Assembly: GCF_011397635.1 (NCBI RefSeq)
Contig: NC_064762.1
Coordinates: forward strand, 18,551,979 to 18,615,978
Source: Epinephelus fuscoguttatus
Taxonomy: Eukaryota; Chordata; Actinopteri; Perciformes; Serranidae
DNA length: 64,000 nucleotides
Direction of reading: 5' to 3'
Each line of letters begins with the position of its first letter. The first letter of the stretch is position 1. Under the pieces are notes generated by a model. The model was given only the letters and a program-made list of their open reading frames with translations. It ran no database searches and had not been told where the DNA came from. A program made the position numbers and the translations under genes. Positions 25,052 to 35,704 of this stretch are shown here, piece by piece.

Positions 25052-27065
25052 TCTTCAACCTGCACAAAAGGCGCACAGAGACACACACACACACAAGCAG
25101 CAATGAGTTTCCTGTCTGGAAGGAGACCAGAGTTTATTGTGACCACAAAGTGTCAGGCTGACGGGGGTGATCTAACGACCTTGTAAAGGCTAGCTTAACA
25201 CAACAGCGAAAAATCATTTTGAGGCAGTGGAGACGATTTGTCTGGCAATAATGTCACAGAGAATTAGGCCAATTAATGGTGTGGCCCAGCAAACAAGAAC
25301 ATCCCAGTCTAATATGATCATTGTACAGTACAAGTAGGTATTTGGACATGTTTTCCAGTGTAAATGAGAGCAAAAAAAAAAGCTATTTGTGAATTCAAGT
25401 TTATTCTAAGAAAACAGATGTGAAATATTACTGTTCTGAATCACCTTTGAACAGCAGATATTTTTAAATTGACAACCACAGTGTTAAGGCTGCTTCCTTT
25501 TACGGGCTGCGTTAATAGACTTTAAACAAGCTTTGTACACAGACAGTCAATAATCTCAATCTCAAGAATACCATTTTCTAGGGATGAAACAGTGACCAAG
25601 GCAAAATTCCTTATGTTTAGTACTACCATTTAAAATCAATTATCATTAAGACTGTGTTTGATAACTTCACAGTAAATACTGTCCAGCTAACCAAAGTTAG
25701 CAACAGTTTCCAGGATGCATGGCCACATGGTGTCATCTTTAATGTTCATGCACATATGGTTTTCATATGATAACACAGAGTACTGGCTATATTATTTTAG
25801 TCATTTCTTAGCTCAGCCACCTGTTTCACCTGTAGAGACTAATTTCTGATGGTGTGTGCTGTGCGCTACATTGCCCCAATACAGCATCTCTGTATCAGTT
25901 TCAGAATCAAAAGAAAGAGGAGCGTCCATATTTCCGTGGTACTGAAAACTGGTACCGATACCACCCAAACCTAGTGCTGCTAGGTTTAATAGTGATTTTC
26001 AATATAATTTCAGTGTGTGTATCAGTACTTTTTGGACATTGTTGGCACATTTTAACAATACAGCAATAATACTGACAACTGTGATGATTTTGGTCGATCA
26101 TTGGTCAATCTCTTGAGGTGGTGGTATGGTTAGGACACAAGCTAATTACAAAAACATTGTCCAATTTCTGGCACACACTTGAGCTGTAAAAAAAAGGGTA
26201 AATCTATTCTATAGACCCTCTAATGTTCGTCTTTCTTTAACAGAGCTCCACTTCAAAATCAGTTCTCACAAACACTGAGCTACAGAGGGTTCTGACCGCC
26301 AAATATCAGTGAGAGACACTGATAACAAGTAGGTAAAGTAGAGCTTGTTATCGCTGCAGTTTGTGTCTCTTTGGAAACTGAGGAAAAATTCTTCTGCATG
26401 ACTTGGTTCAGATGGAGCCCAAGCTGTCCAAACTCAATCTCAAAGGACACTTCTGAGCTATGCGCGTTCCGCTGACCAATCAGATGGGTGTTGTTGACCC
26501 TAAAGGTTACTGGAGGACTACATGGGCTTCAGGCCATCACATGGTCGGGGCTATGGGTGTCGACACACATTCCTAAAGCAGAACTGGTTCTACCCCCTTC
26601 CAGTGGGGAATGGAAACAGCCTGTGGGCAGGGTGAATCTCCCCTCTCCAACACTTTCTCCACTCCACACAGCCTAAGGTATGAGGACAGAACATGATGGA
26701 TACCTCATCAGCTGATTTACATCAGATAATCAGACATGTATAACTCTACATGTGCCGTGCTGGTTACAAAGAGAGTGAAAAAGCCCCCCGCACATGTGTA
26801 TCTCATCAGAGAGGTCAGAGTGCAAAGATGTTGGCACTGCAACGCTCCAGGAAAAGGCTAGGTTTCCGTATCTTGTGCAAGGGGGGGAGACAGCAACAAC
26901 AGTCACTCAAGATGTAAAACACCCACCAACCATAACTTCAGTAAACACACAGCAGTCAGTTTATTAGGTACACCTAGCTACACATAATACAGTCCTATAA
27001 ATCTTGCATTACACTGAGGAGTGTTTCTAACGCTGTATCCATCTCATTTATATCAGGAGCACAGA

Positions 27066-27345
27066 CTAAATGAAAGCTGAATCAATTAGTCAATTAACAG
27101 AAAACTTAACAGGCCCTTTTCTTGATTATCTTTGACTGTTTTTAAGCAAAAATGCTGAACACTCTGCCTTCTAGCCTCTCAAATGTAAGACTTCCTGAAG
27201 ATGTTGGTCAGACAAAACTTTGCAATTTCAGTACATTGTGAATGTGTATAACTTCTAGGGAACTATCCTTAAAAATTGTGTTAGGAATTTTCTCTATTTT
27301 CTGACATTTTGTGGAAAATAATCAGCAGCCCTAATTGATAATAAA
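27066..27345. mobile_element. Dispersed AT-rich repeat, family A
   Basis: Diverged copy sharing GCTGAATCAATTAGTCAATT, the central block around AAAATGCTGAACA, and the end TGTGGAAAATAATCAGCAGC with the other family A copies. Confidence 0.55.
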
Positions 27346-27945
27346 ACTGTTGGTTGGTTAGTTTTGGCCATCGACTTAACACCTCTCATGCCATTAATGT
27401 CAAAAGACTGAGTATTAGAAATACACCTCAATACAATTCAGCTGCACCATGGCCCCTTAAGTTAACCCAACACCTCTCTAAACAAAAATTGGATTCATGA
27501 TAGTAGGATTTATTGCAAAGATTTTAATTTGATATAGATCTAACAAAAAACCTGCAACTGAATTTACTCATCTTGTCAGTAAGCCTGAACATGCAGCAGC
27601 TCACCCACCCTGCAGCATCCTGATACATTTAACAAACAAGATATAGTTTCATTCATGGTTGCACTAACCCTTTAGCTACTAGTGTTACTTCCTAATTCAC
27701 CACAACTCATTGACTGTTGCATCCCAGAAGATAGCAACTGCACACATCTTTTCTTTACACTTACATATCAGATATTTCATGTGGTTTTCAGACTAGATTT
27801 AACACGTGACAGAAGCACAGGATGAACACATTGTCGCTGCCAGTTGAGCCACGTCTAAACACTATCAGTAATATTTCCTTTAACTTACAAAAGATGGATC
27901 ATTCCTTCCATTGAATACATTTTTAATAATATCAGCATTACACCT

Positions 27946-28093
27946 AGGGCTAGGTGATATGGACCAAATCAGATATCGGTATACTTTTAACCGAATACTT
28001 CTGCATTACTATATTGTAGTGTCTAAAATCTAAGACAATATCTAGTCTCATATCACAATATTGATATAATATCAATATACTGTCCAGCTCTAT
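27946..28093. mobile_element. hAT-like MITE with 8-bp target duplication
   Basis: A 148 bp element starting AGGGCTAGGTGATATGG and ending CTGTCCAGCTCTAT, an imperfect inverted repeat pair typical of fish 'GGGCTGGGCGATAT' elements. It is flanked on both sides by TTACACCT (27938-27945 and 28094-28101), a perfect 8-bp duplication as expected for hAT insertion. Confidence 0.8.
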
Positions 28094-28599
28094 TTACACC
28101 TAATTCTTGCTGCAGCTTTCTGCCAGCATGTCTCTTTCCTGTATAGTTTCCCAGTTGTTTGAAAGGCATATCACACACTGCATTTTATTGCAGGATTTAA
28201 CTTGTCCAGTTGTTACTTTGGTAGTGTGTTCCCATACAACAAACATGAGTGTGGTTTGCCTCAGCCTCACAGCCTCCACCATGGCTGTTTGGTGGCTCCA
28301 CAGATCTTTAACGATTTCTGAATAAGAGTAATGAATATGCTCCTTTCTGACACAACTATTGAGCATGTGAATTCAACTTGTATTCACATGATGCAGTAAG
28401 TTAGCCACAGCACCATGTGTTAATCAATACTAACTTGTTTGCAACAATAAAGCACCGCCCCTGATGTGATGTAGACACGTGGAACAGTTACTTCCGTAGT
28501 GAGATTGTCTGTTATTCTGAAAATACACCGTTAAAACAGCCTGTGAGGAAAGTAAACACGCTGCGGCAATAAAACAGTTCAATAACGCGGTTGGAAAAT

Positions 28600-29250
28600 A
28601 GCAGCTGAAGTGTATGAAGCATTTTAACAGGGAGGGTGAACAAAACGAGGGCGCCTCGGCTGACTCCTGCCTCTGCCTCGGGTCTTTCTCGGTTGCTATT
28701 GCTAGCGCGAGAAAACGGACATGCACGCACGCGGGGCGCGCGCACACAACACACACACACGCGGGGAAAGAGAGCGAGAGAGAGACAGAGACGCAAGGGG
28801 GATGGGGTTGGTCACGAATGCGTTTCTTTTAACTTCCCCGTGACAATTACAGTTAACCAAAGCGCACACAAGTCACCAAATAACGTAACAGCACCGGTAA
28901 AAGACAGGGTGAGTGTGTAGCTACAGACAGCCGTACCTGCACTCCGCTTAAATCCGTGGAGTTTGCCGTGTCGCCGTTGTTTGTTTGTTACCGGGGACTC
29001 GTCCGTCCTCTCTGGGCTCGCAGCAGCTTGTACTGTTCCTTGCAAACGCAGCATTCGTTGGCGGCGGAGAGGGTCGTCCGTCGTTGTTTTCCGGTTAGGG
29101 GTTTTACGTTACAATCACATGACTGTGGGTGAAAACCAGCCAAAAACAGCCGTTGAAAAATCCGTTGAGCAAGGGGGCGGTTGAGTTAACGTTAATTTCC
29201 CGCACTGTGTAACCGCCGTGAGATCAACCCCCGCTAGCCAGCTCTCTTTT
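28600..29250 (-). promoter_or_regulatory. zbtb2: CpG-rich zbtb2 promoter and 5'UTR exon
   Basis: CpG-dense sequence in an otherwise AT-rich region. On the minus strand a strong donor (GAGTGCAG|GTACGG) ends a putative non-coding exon at 28937, the only good leader for the acceptor upstream of the zbtb2 ATG. The transcription start is probably around 29.0-29.1 kb. Promoter activity in the other direction is possible but no plus-strand gene follows nearby. Confidence 0.6.
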
Positions 29251-29322
29251 TGACAGCCGGTGAGTTTGAACATTAATGGCTAACAGCTACGCTGACTCAC
29301 CGTATGGCAGAAGTATAGTCGC

Positions 29323-29429
29323 TGTGTGTGTGTGTGTCTGCCGTTAACGACACGTTAAACACGACACTGAAGTGTGACTGTGAGTTTGTGTGTGTTTGTG
29401 TGTTTGAGTGTGTGTGTGTGTGTGTGTGC
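29323..29429. repeat. Interrupted (GT)n microsatellites
   Basis: Short pure GT runs at about 29323-29338 and 29383-29429 separated by non-repeat sequence. Confidence 0.8.
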
Positions 29430-29481
29430 ACTCTCTCTCACTGAAATAACGATAAAACATCGCTTTGCCCTCAGTCGACTC

Positions 29482-30405
29482 ACATTTGCATCTGCATGTT
29501 AGGTACCATACCAGGTTTTCAACAAGTTTAAGGAAGTATACAAGCATTTAATGTGAGCATGTACATTTTGAATATGTTTAATGAACAGTATATCAACATC
29601 AAAACAAGATTGTGGACTTAATAACAAGAATATTAAGATATTCCTCATGGTCTAGATATCAAAAATCTTTATGGCCATTATAGTGACTTTTCTCATTTTG
29701 AATCATATACAGTTTATATCTTATAGGGAACACACGTACTGATTATGATGAATTATATAAGGAGATAAAACAAAATCTTACAAAATATAAAGTAACTACA
29801 AAATCACAACTGAAATACAACCATAAATTTAAAAAAAATCTTCATCCACTATTTATATTAAAGTAAATTTGGCCATGAACTCTTATCTCCTGCTAATATG
29901 CTACATTATTTTATTTTCTGCAGTTTTAATCTCAAACACAACCCTCACATTTGCATCTGCATTTTAGGTTGGAGCTGATCTGATACTAGATTTTGAACCA
30001 GTTTAAGGACGTATACAATTATTTAATGTGAGCATGTACATTTTAAATATCAATATACCAATATCAAAACAAGACGGCAGCCTTAATAACAAGAATATTA
30101 AAATGTTCTCATAGCCTAGATATCAAAATCTATAAAGTGACTTTTCCCAATTTGAATCCATATCGCCTTTGTTATGAGTAATACATACTGATTATGATGA
30201 ACAATACAAGGATGTTAAACAAAATCTTACAAAATATAAAGTCACTAGTGAAATACAACCATAAATTCAAAATATCTTAAATGTTTTGTCGCTGCAAAGT
30301 ATCCACTAGCTTTGATATCAAAGAGAATTTGGCCATTAACTTGCATTTCCTGCTAATATGCTACATTATTTTATTTTCTGAAGTTTTGATCTCAAACTAA
30401 AAGTA
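29482..30405. repeat. Direct tandem duplication, two ~460 bp units
   Basis: Unit 1 (about 29482-29947) and unit 2 (about 29948-30405) align end to end. Both begin CACATTTGCATCTGCAT, share TTTAATGTGAGCATGTACAT and ACAAAATCTTACAAAATATA, and end TGCTACATTATTTTATTTTC. Divergence with small indels indicates an old event. No coding content. Confidence 0.85.
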
Positions 30406-31774
30406 TAAATAAAGGCTGACAAATACAGACACACAGTAAAAATTAAAGTGTAATGGAGTGAGACACACGCCCCACAGTAATTTACCTCTTAAAATCGTAG
30501 AAGAATATAATTGTTTAAATCTCGCATTTGATTTGAAAACCTTCTTGAGTAAGAATTTTTATTTTACTGTAATCACTTGTCCTGTCATTATGAACCATAA
30601 TTTCAGTAACAAAGCAGTGTGAAAACTACAATAAGTGATAAGGCAAGGCAGGGCTATATGTAATTTATTTTTAAAGTGTCATGTACCATGGGCTTACAAG
30701 ACACAACAAACATATCAAAAACAAGAGCAATACCATAATGAGAGCAGAAGAAAATGTAAAACGCCTCCATGCTTGTCAAAATCAATCATTTTCAAAGCAG
30801 ATATGAACACAAGCCTGTTCCTTAGACATTACTGCTATAGTAATTTAGGCACATCTGAGACACAAACTGTGCTTTACACATCAAACATAAAACACCATCC
30901 TATGCTGTTGTTAGGCACTGGAAACAAATTGAGGTAATGGAAACACTTTGTGCATATGTAAAGCGCAATTCATACTTAGAGGCAATTGTAAAGTGGTTTA
31001 TATAAACTTACAATTTTAAAAAGATAATTTATGAAGCTCATTTGTTTTCCTTTCAGGGGACTACATTCAAGGCTGTTATTTTACAATGGCCCTACTTGGA
31101 AGCAGAATGTGAATTATCTGTGCAAATAGGGAGAAATAGGGGTGTAAATATAGACAGTGCAGGCAGTGCTGTTGCACTGGGGCCCATGTTTGGTGGAGAA
31201 TGGGCCCTTTTGAGTGATAGCCACCTTGGGAAAAAAAAAATGTGATCAAAGAAGAATTCTCATTCAATTAAAAACAGTGTCATTTGCTATATATGCCCTT
31301 GAAAAAGGCAAAGCCATCTCTGTCATGTTTACTTTTTTCTTTTTTTTTTTTAAATAGTCAGTTGCATCTATAACAAAATAATATGCTTACTCTGTAACTA
31401 TAAATCAACAATTAGAATCGTTAAAGTAATAATTTCTTAAATTTCTTTGGTCTTTTTTGTTATATACAGATATGTGATGATGTTTCGTGGGAAATATGTA
31501 TGTTAATGTTATTCAGTGTCAGTTCTCTGATCATGTGATGAGACATTATGTGTATGATAGCGTGCACTAGGGCCCGTCATAATAGGGTACACTGGGGCCA
31601 ATTGCAACTACCTTAGCCACTGAGGGAAAACCTTCACATTCCCTTTCATTAGGAAAGTTGTTACTGTTGATGTAATGTAAAAGTGTAACACCTTATTCCT
31701 ACAAAACTCGTATTAACCGTATGACACAAGATACTGAATACAGGTTCAACTTGTGTTTGACTGTCCATACCAGA

Positions 31775-32265
31775 CTAGGGCTGCGGCTAAAACTTATTTT
31801 CAGTGATTAGTTGTTTGGTCTTTAAAGTGCTGATCAGTGTTTCTCAAAGCCCAAATATCTCGTTTTGTCCACAACCAGAGATATTCTGTTTATTGTCAAA
31901 AGGAGTGAGGAAAATAGAAAATATTCACATTTAAGAGGGTGGAATCAAACAATTTTGACTCCTTTGTCTTAAAATAATTAGTCAGATTGATTGATTATTA
32001 AATTGTTTGGTGATTAATTTAATAGTTGACAGCTAATCAAACAATGTTGCAGCTCTACCAGTCAATATTGGTCACTGGCATGTACTGGTTTGTAGTCCAG
32101 GTGTCATTGTAAGTACAAGATTATAATGTATTATGCCAGTTCATACTGTATGCTGTTCGGCAGCCCTTAACCGTTTTCTTTTTCTCGCTTTTGTTTGTGA
32201 TGTTACACTCAATTCCAAACACGCAAAAAAAGGGCAGGGAAATCTATAAAATGATACCAATATCT
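31775..32265. repeat. Local duplication, copy 1 (contains family A repeat)
   Basis: Matches 34255-34795 in the same orientation. The match covers a family A repeat plus about 200 bp of adjacent sequence (AATATTGGTCACTGG … CTATAAAATGAT), so it is a duplicated segment or one longer repeat rather than two chance insertions of family A. Confidence 0.75.
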
Positions 32266-33639
32266 GCATGAGTAGCACAACAGCATTTAACTTAACACTT
32301 GAGCCTATTTGATTAAACTTCTGCATAGTAACCTGTGCTCACCTTCGTACACCATGGCCAACAGTGTCAGACCTGCGTAAACCTACATTTTTGTGACACA
32401 TAGCTTTTGTGGAAAAAAGAGTGACTACCTCTGCTTCTTGTACACTTAATGGGCACTCCAGTTAGCTGTTATTTTTTTGATCCCATTAGAGTGTTGCCTG
32501 CTAAAAAAGCCTGTGAGTTGATCAGGTCAAAGGGGTTTTGATGAGAAGCCTTTTTGTTTTAAATAAAGTGAAATACCAGAAGAGGGGAGCTGTGGAGGTC
32601 TTGGAAATAGTTTTCAACCAAACCACACATTGCATGGCACAGGACATGTAGGAGGACCTTCGCACAGATGTACTTTGGAGTCACATCAATATTTTGTCAT
32701 CAGATGTTGCCCCAGTGTAAACACCAATTTTTTTCCCAGACCTTTCATTACAGAGTTGCATTTCAGCCTGAGGACAGGGAGTCCACAGGAGGACCAGACT
32801 AAGCAAGTTGTAGCTCTCTGAAAACGCTTGCTCGGCAGGCAGAGGATAGGTGGAGAGTTTGTGTGTTAAAGGAGTTGAGGGGCTGGAGACATGGGAGGGG
32901 GCTGAAATGCTTATGAAGCAGGGCCTGGGGACCTTAAGTTTCTGTACTGTCAACAAACAGTAGATTATTGGTGCTGTGCTGATGGACTTTTAAATCATTA
33001 AGGTTATGAACACTGCTGAGATGATGCTGTGCTCTTGTTTGGTCTGTGCAGTTTGTGTATTTTTTAATTTGTGTTGATGTTTTTAAAATAGAAAAACTTG
33101 AATAAAAACTAAAAAAAAACAAAACCAACAGATCCAAATCTCATCTTATCCACAACTTAAGTGAAACTTAAATGCAGGCCAAAACATTGGTGGAGACCTC
33201 TGTTAAAGCAATAGTAGATGGTAATGAGGGCAGAACAAAAGCATGTTTACTTTGCTGAAAGGCCCACAGCAGGGGTTTATTGAAAGAAGCAGATAAAGTG
33301 TTACCACACAACTGTTTTTCATCATTAAGACCAATCAATACAGTCTAATCAATAGATTTTTACGATAATGCTCCACCATTAGGAGAAGTTATGTACTCTG
33401 GTCTGCTCCACTTCATATGGCTTTCTTATGGCCCATTAATCTCTCTGCTGTTTTCTTGTTCTCAGAGGAGCTTATTCAAAAGAGATACAGTCTGAACTTT
33501 CACATGACTGCCCTGTCACTGATTTCCACTAAATTGATTTTTCCTGCAATAATGCACTTTCAAAAATACAGCACAGTCTGCGTGAAATTGCTTAAAACAT
33601 AAAATGTGCAGCAAGATTTGCGTCAGATTTGGCCAGTTC

Positions 33640-34140
33640 TGACGTCAGGGCACCCTCGACATTTTCAGCCGCTCAGATGAAATGCTCCATAAGCGTACTG
33701 TTGCATGAGACGGCTGTGTGGTGAGCCGAAACACCTGTTTAAACAGGGCCTTTAACGTTAACTGCCGCCCTCCCCCCGTCCGTGGCCTGTTTTGAAACCG
33801 GAGTGGTGAGTCACTCCTCTCTCGGTTTAGAAAAACAGATCCGGCCAGGCTGGGGCTCGGCGGGGGGATGGGAGGCCGGCGGTGGATGAACACCGGAGGT
33901 GGACGCAGCTGGACTCCCACTCCTAAAGACCCCACATCCTGACAACGGCCAGTCGTGTTCCCATAGAGACCTAGGCTGATCTGAGAGAGGGAAAAAACAC
34001 CGTCAGAAGGAATTAATACGCGATTTTTCCCAGCATAGTAATCTTTGGAGCAGCCAATCAATTGATCATATTCAAAAAAAGGAGAACCAAGAGTGCAGAT
34101 CTGCCAGTTCCCCAAAATGGACCGCAACCCTTGTGGTAGC
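33640..34140. other. Isolated GC-rich, CpG-bearing patch
   Basis: About 500 bp richer in GC and CpG than its surroundings, between zbtb2 and armt1. The minus-strand frame over it (about 160 codons, proline-rich) has no recognisable domain. It may be an orphan promoter or a non-coding RNA start. Confidence 0.3.
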
Positions 34141-34254
34141 CTATCTTTGTTCTTGTTATGTCCAGGGGTGGAAGCATTCCTGAAGCACCAATGTGTTATA
34201 TGCTTTTATTTTCTACTTTTTCAGTGAGAAAAGAAAACATTCACCAAAACAGAT

Positions 34255-34795
34255 AATGCTTATTTTCATTGTCGATTAATCCGTCAAATATTTTCTCAAT
34301 TAGCCTAATCTATTAGTTGTTTGGTCAGTAAACTGTTGATCAGTGTTTCCAAAGACAAAGATGAAGCCCTCTCATACCTTGTTTTGTCCACAACCTAGAA
34401 ATATTCAGTTTACTATCACAAAGCAACAAAGAAAATAGAAAATATTCACATTTAAGAAGCTGGAATCATTTTATAGACAATGTTGACTCTTTTATTTCTT
34501 AAAAATGCTCAGATTTATTGGTTAAATGAGTTATTGGTGCTTAATTTAATAGCCTACTTGACAGCTAATCAAACAGTGTTGCAGCTCTGCCAGACAATAT
34601 TGGTCACTGGTTTGTAGTCCAGGCTTCATTGTAAATAGTCTCCTAGATTATAATGTATTATGCAAGCTCATATGCTGTTTGGCCAGCCCTTAACTGTTTT
34701 CTGTCTTTCTTTAAGTTGGGAAGTTACACTCATTTCCAATAATGTATATAAAAGAGTGCAAATAAAGGCAGTAAAACCTATAAAATGATTTCCAG
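34255..34795. repeat. Local duplication, copy 2 (contains family A repeat)
   Basis: Partner of 31775-32265, about 2.5 kb away and in the same orientation. Copy 2 keeps about 40 bp near its start (…CAATTAGCCTAATCTATTAG) that copy 1 lacks. Confidence 0.75.
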
Positions 34796-35099
34796 CAGCA
34801 TTGTCTTTATGCAGATGATATAATCAGTGGTAAAATGTTAAAGAAAGAAAGGTCAGCTAATTAGACTCGGCCATTATAGTGAGGAAAATATATACAGATA
34901 AACCTATACAACATTAACTTATTATTTTAAACCCACAACTGGCTCTAGCATCCTCTATAGCAGGGTCTCAAGCAGGGACTCACTAGAGTAATGCTTCCTC
35001 TTACCAAAATGCTACCTCTTCCTACTCTACCCCCTCCTCCCCTGTTTCCCGCCAAAAAGCCTTGGGGGGGTTCGAATTCTGCCCTTTTCTGGTAGGGTG

Positions 35100-35636
35100 A
35101 ATCAATGTCTCCATGACAACCGTTGCTCTGGACGACAAGGGATGCTCGGGGTGCTGCCGCAACAACAGCATGCCGTGCGCAATGCGGCAGCGCGTACCAC
35201 TCTTTGATCCAACCCCGAAAAGACTAATTTTTAATTATGTTAATGCTGAAAGCTTACAGGTGGTACAGAGAGCGAGTCGCATTACATTAAATTAAACAAG
35301 GAACAACGTAGCATCTTTGGAGAACAATCGCAGCGACAACATACATGACACACAACTTGCCAACGCTGCAGTTTACGCATGAACCACAAGATGGCGGCAT
35401 TGTATCCTGAATAAACCCAGGTCTACAGGGAACCAGGAAGGAAATATTACAATGTAAAATATTTGTCACCAGAAACACAGGACGTCAAATTTGGTACAGT
35501 TTACATTGTTGCTGCTTTATCCACAGAAAATACGCACGTCGCGTTGAAGCCTCAAGCCGCGAGCAGACCCCTTCACTTTGTTCCTGTCCTCGTAATTGAT
35601 AAAGTTTCATTTGAACAGCCTCTTATTGCTAGAAAG
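35100..35636 (+). promoter_or_regulatory. armt1: armt1 promoter/5'UTR region
   Basis: CpG-containing sequence upstream of the armt1 start. The coding frame stays open upstream of 35637 but has no in-frame ATG, so 35637 is the first usable start. The transcription start cannot be placed. Confidence 0.45.
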
Positions 35637-35704
35637 ATGGCGGCCCCGGCGGCGAATGAAACTGTGCATGGAGTTCCTCCTTCACTGTCTGCTAAAGTGG
35701 TTGG
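35637..35704 (+). CDS. armt1: armt1 coding exon 1
   Basis: MAAPAANETVHGVPPSLSAKVV plus two bases, donor GG|GTACGT. The ATG context (AAAGATGG) is favourable. Confidence 0.88.

Larger units (their letters stand above)
25060..28936 (-). other. zbtb2: zbtb2 5' intron
   Basis: Intron between the 5'UTR exon near 29 kb and the first coding exon. Mostly unique or old repeat sequence, including a family A copy (27066-27345), a 148 bp hAT-like element (27946-28093) and a TTTATTAGGTACACCTA motif at about 26961 common in fish repeats. No coding exon found. Confidence 0.6.

Noticed and set aside
33645-34127. 160-codon minus-strand frame, considered as a leftover RMND1 exon
   Set aside because: No resemblance to RMND1 or any domain I know; composition follows local GC richness.
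35463-35636. Upstream in-frame extension of armt1
   Set aside because: No ATG in it; 35637 is the first in-frame ATG in a good context.
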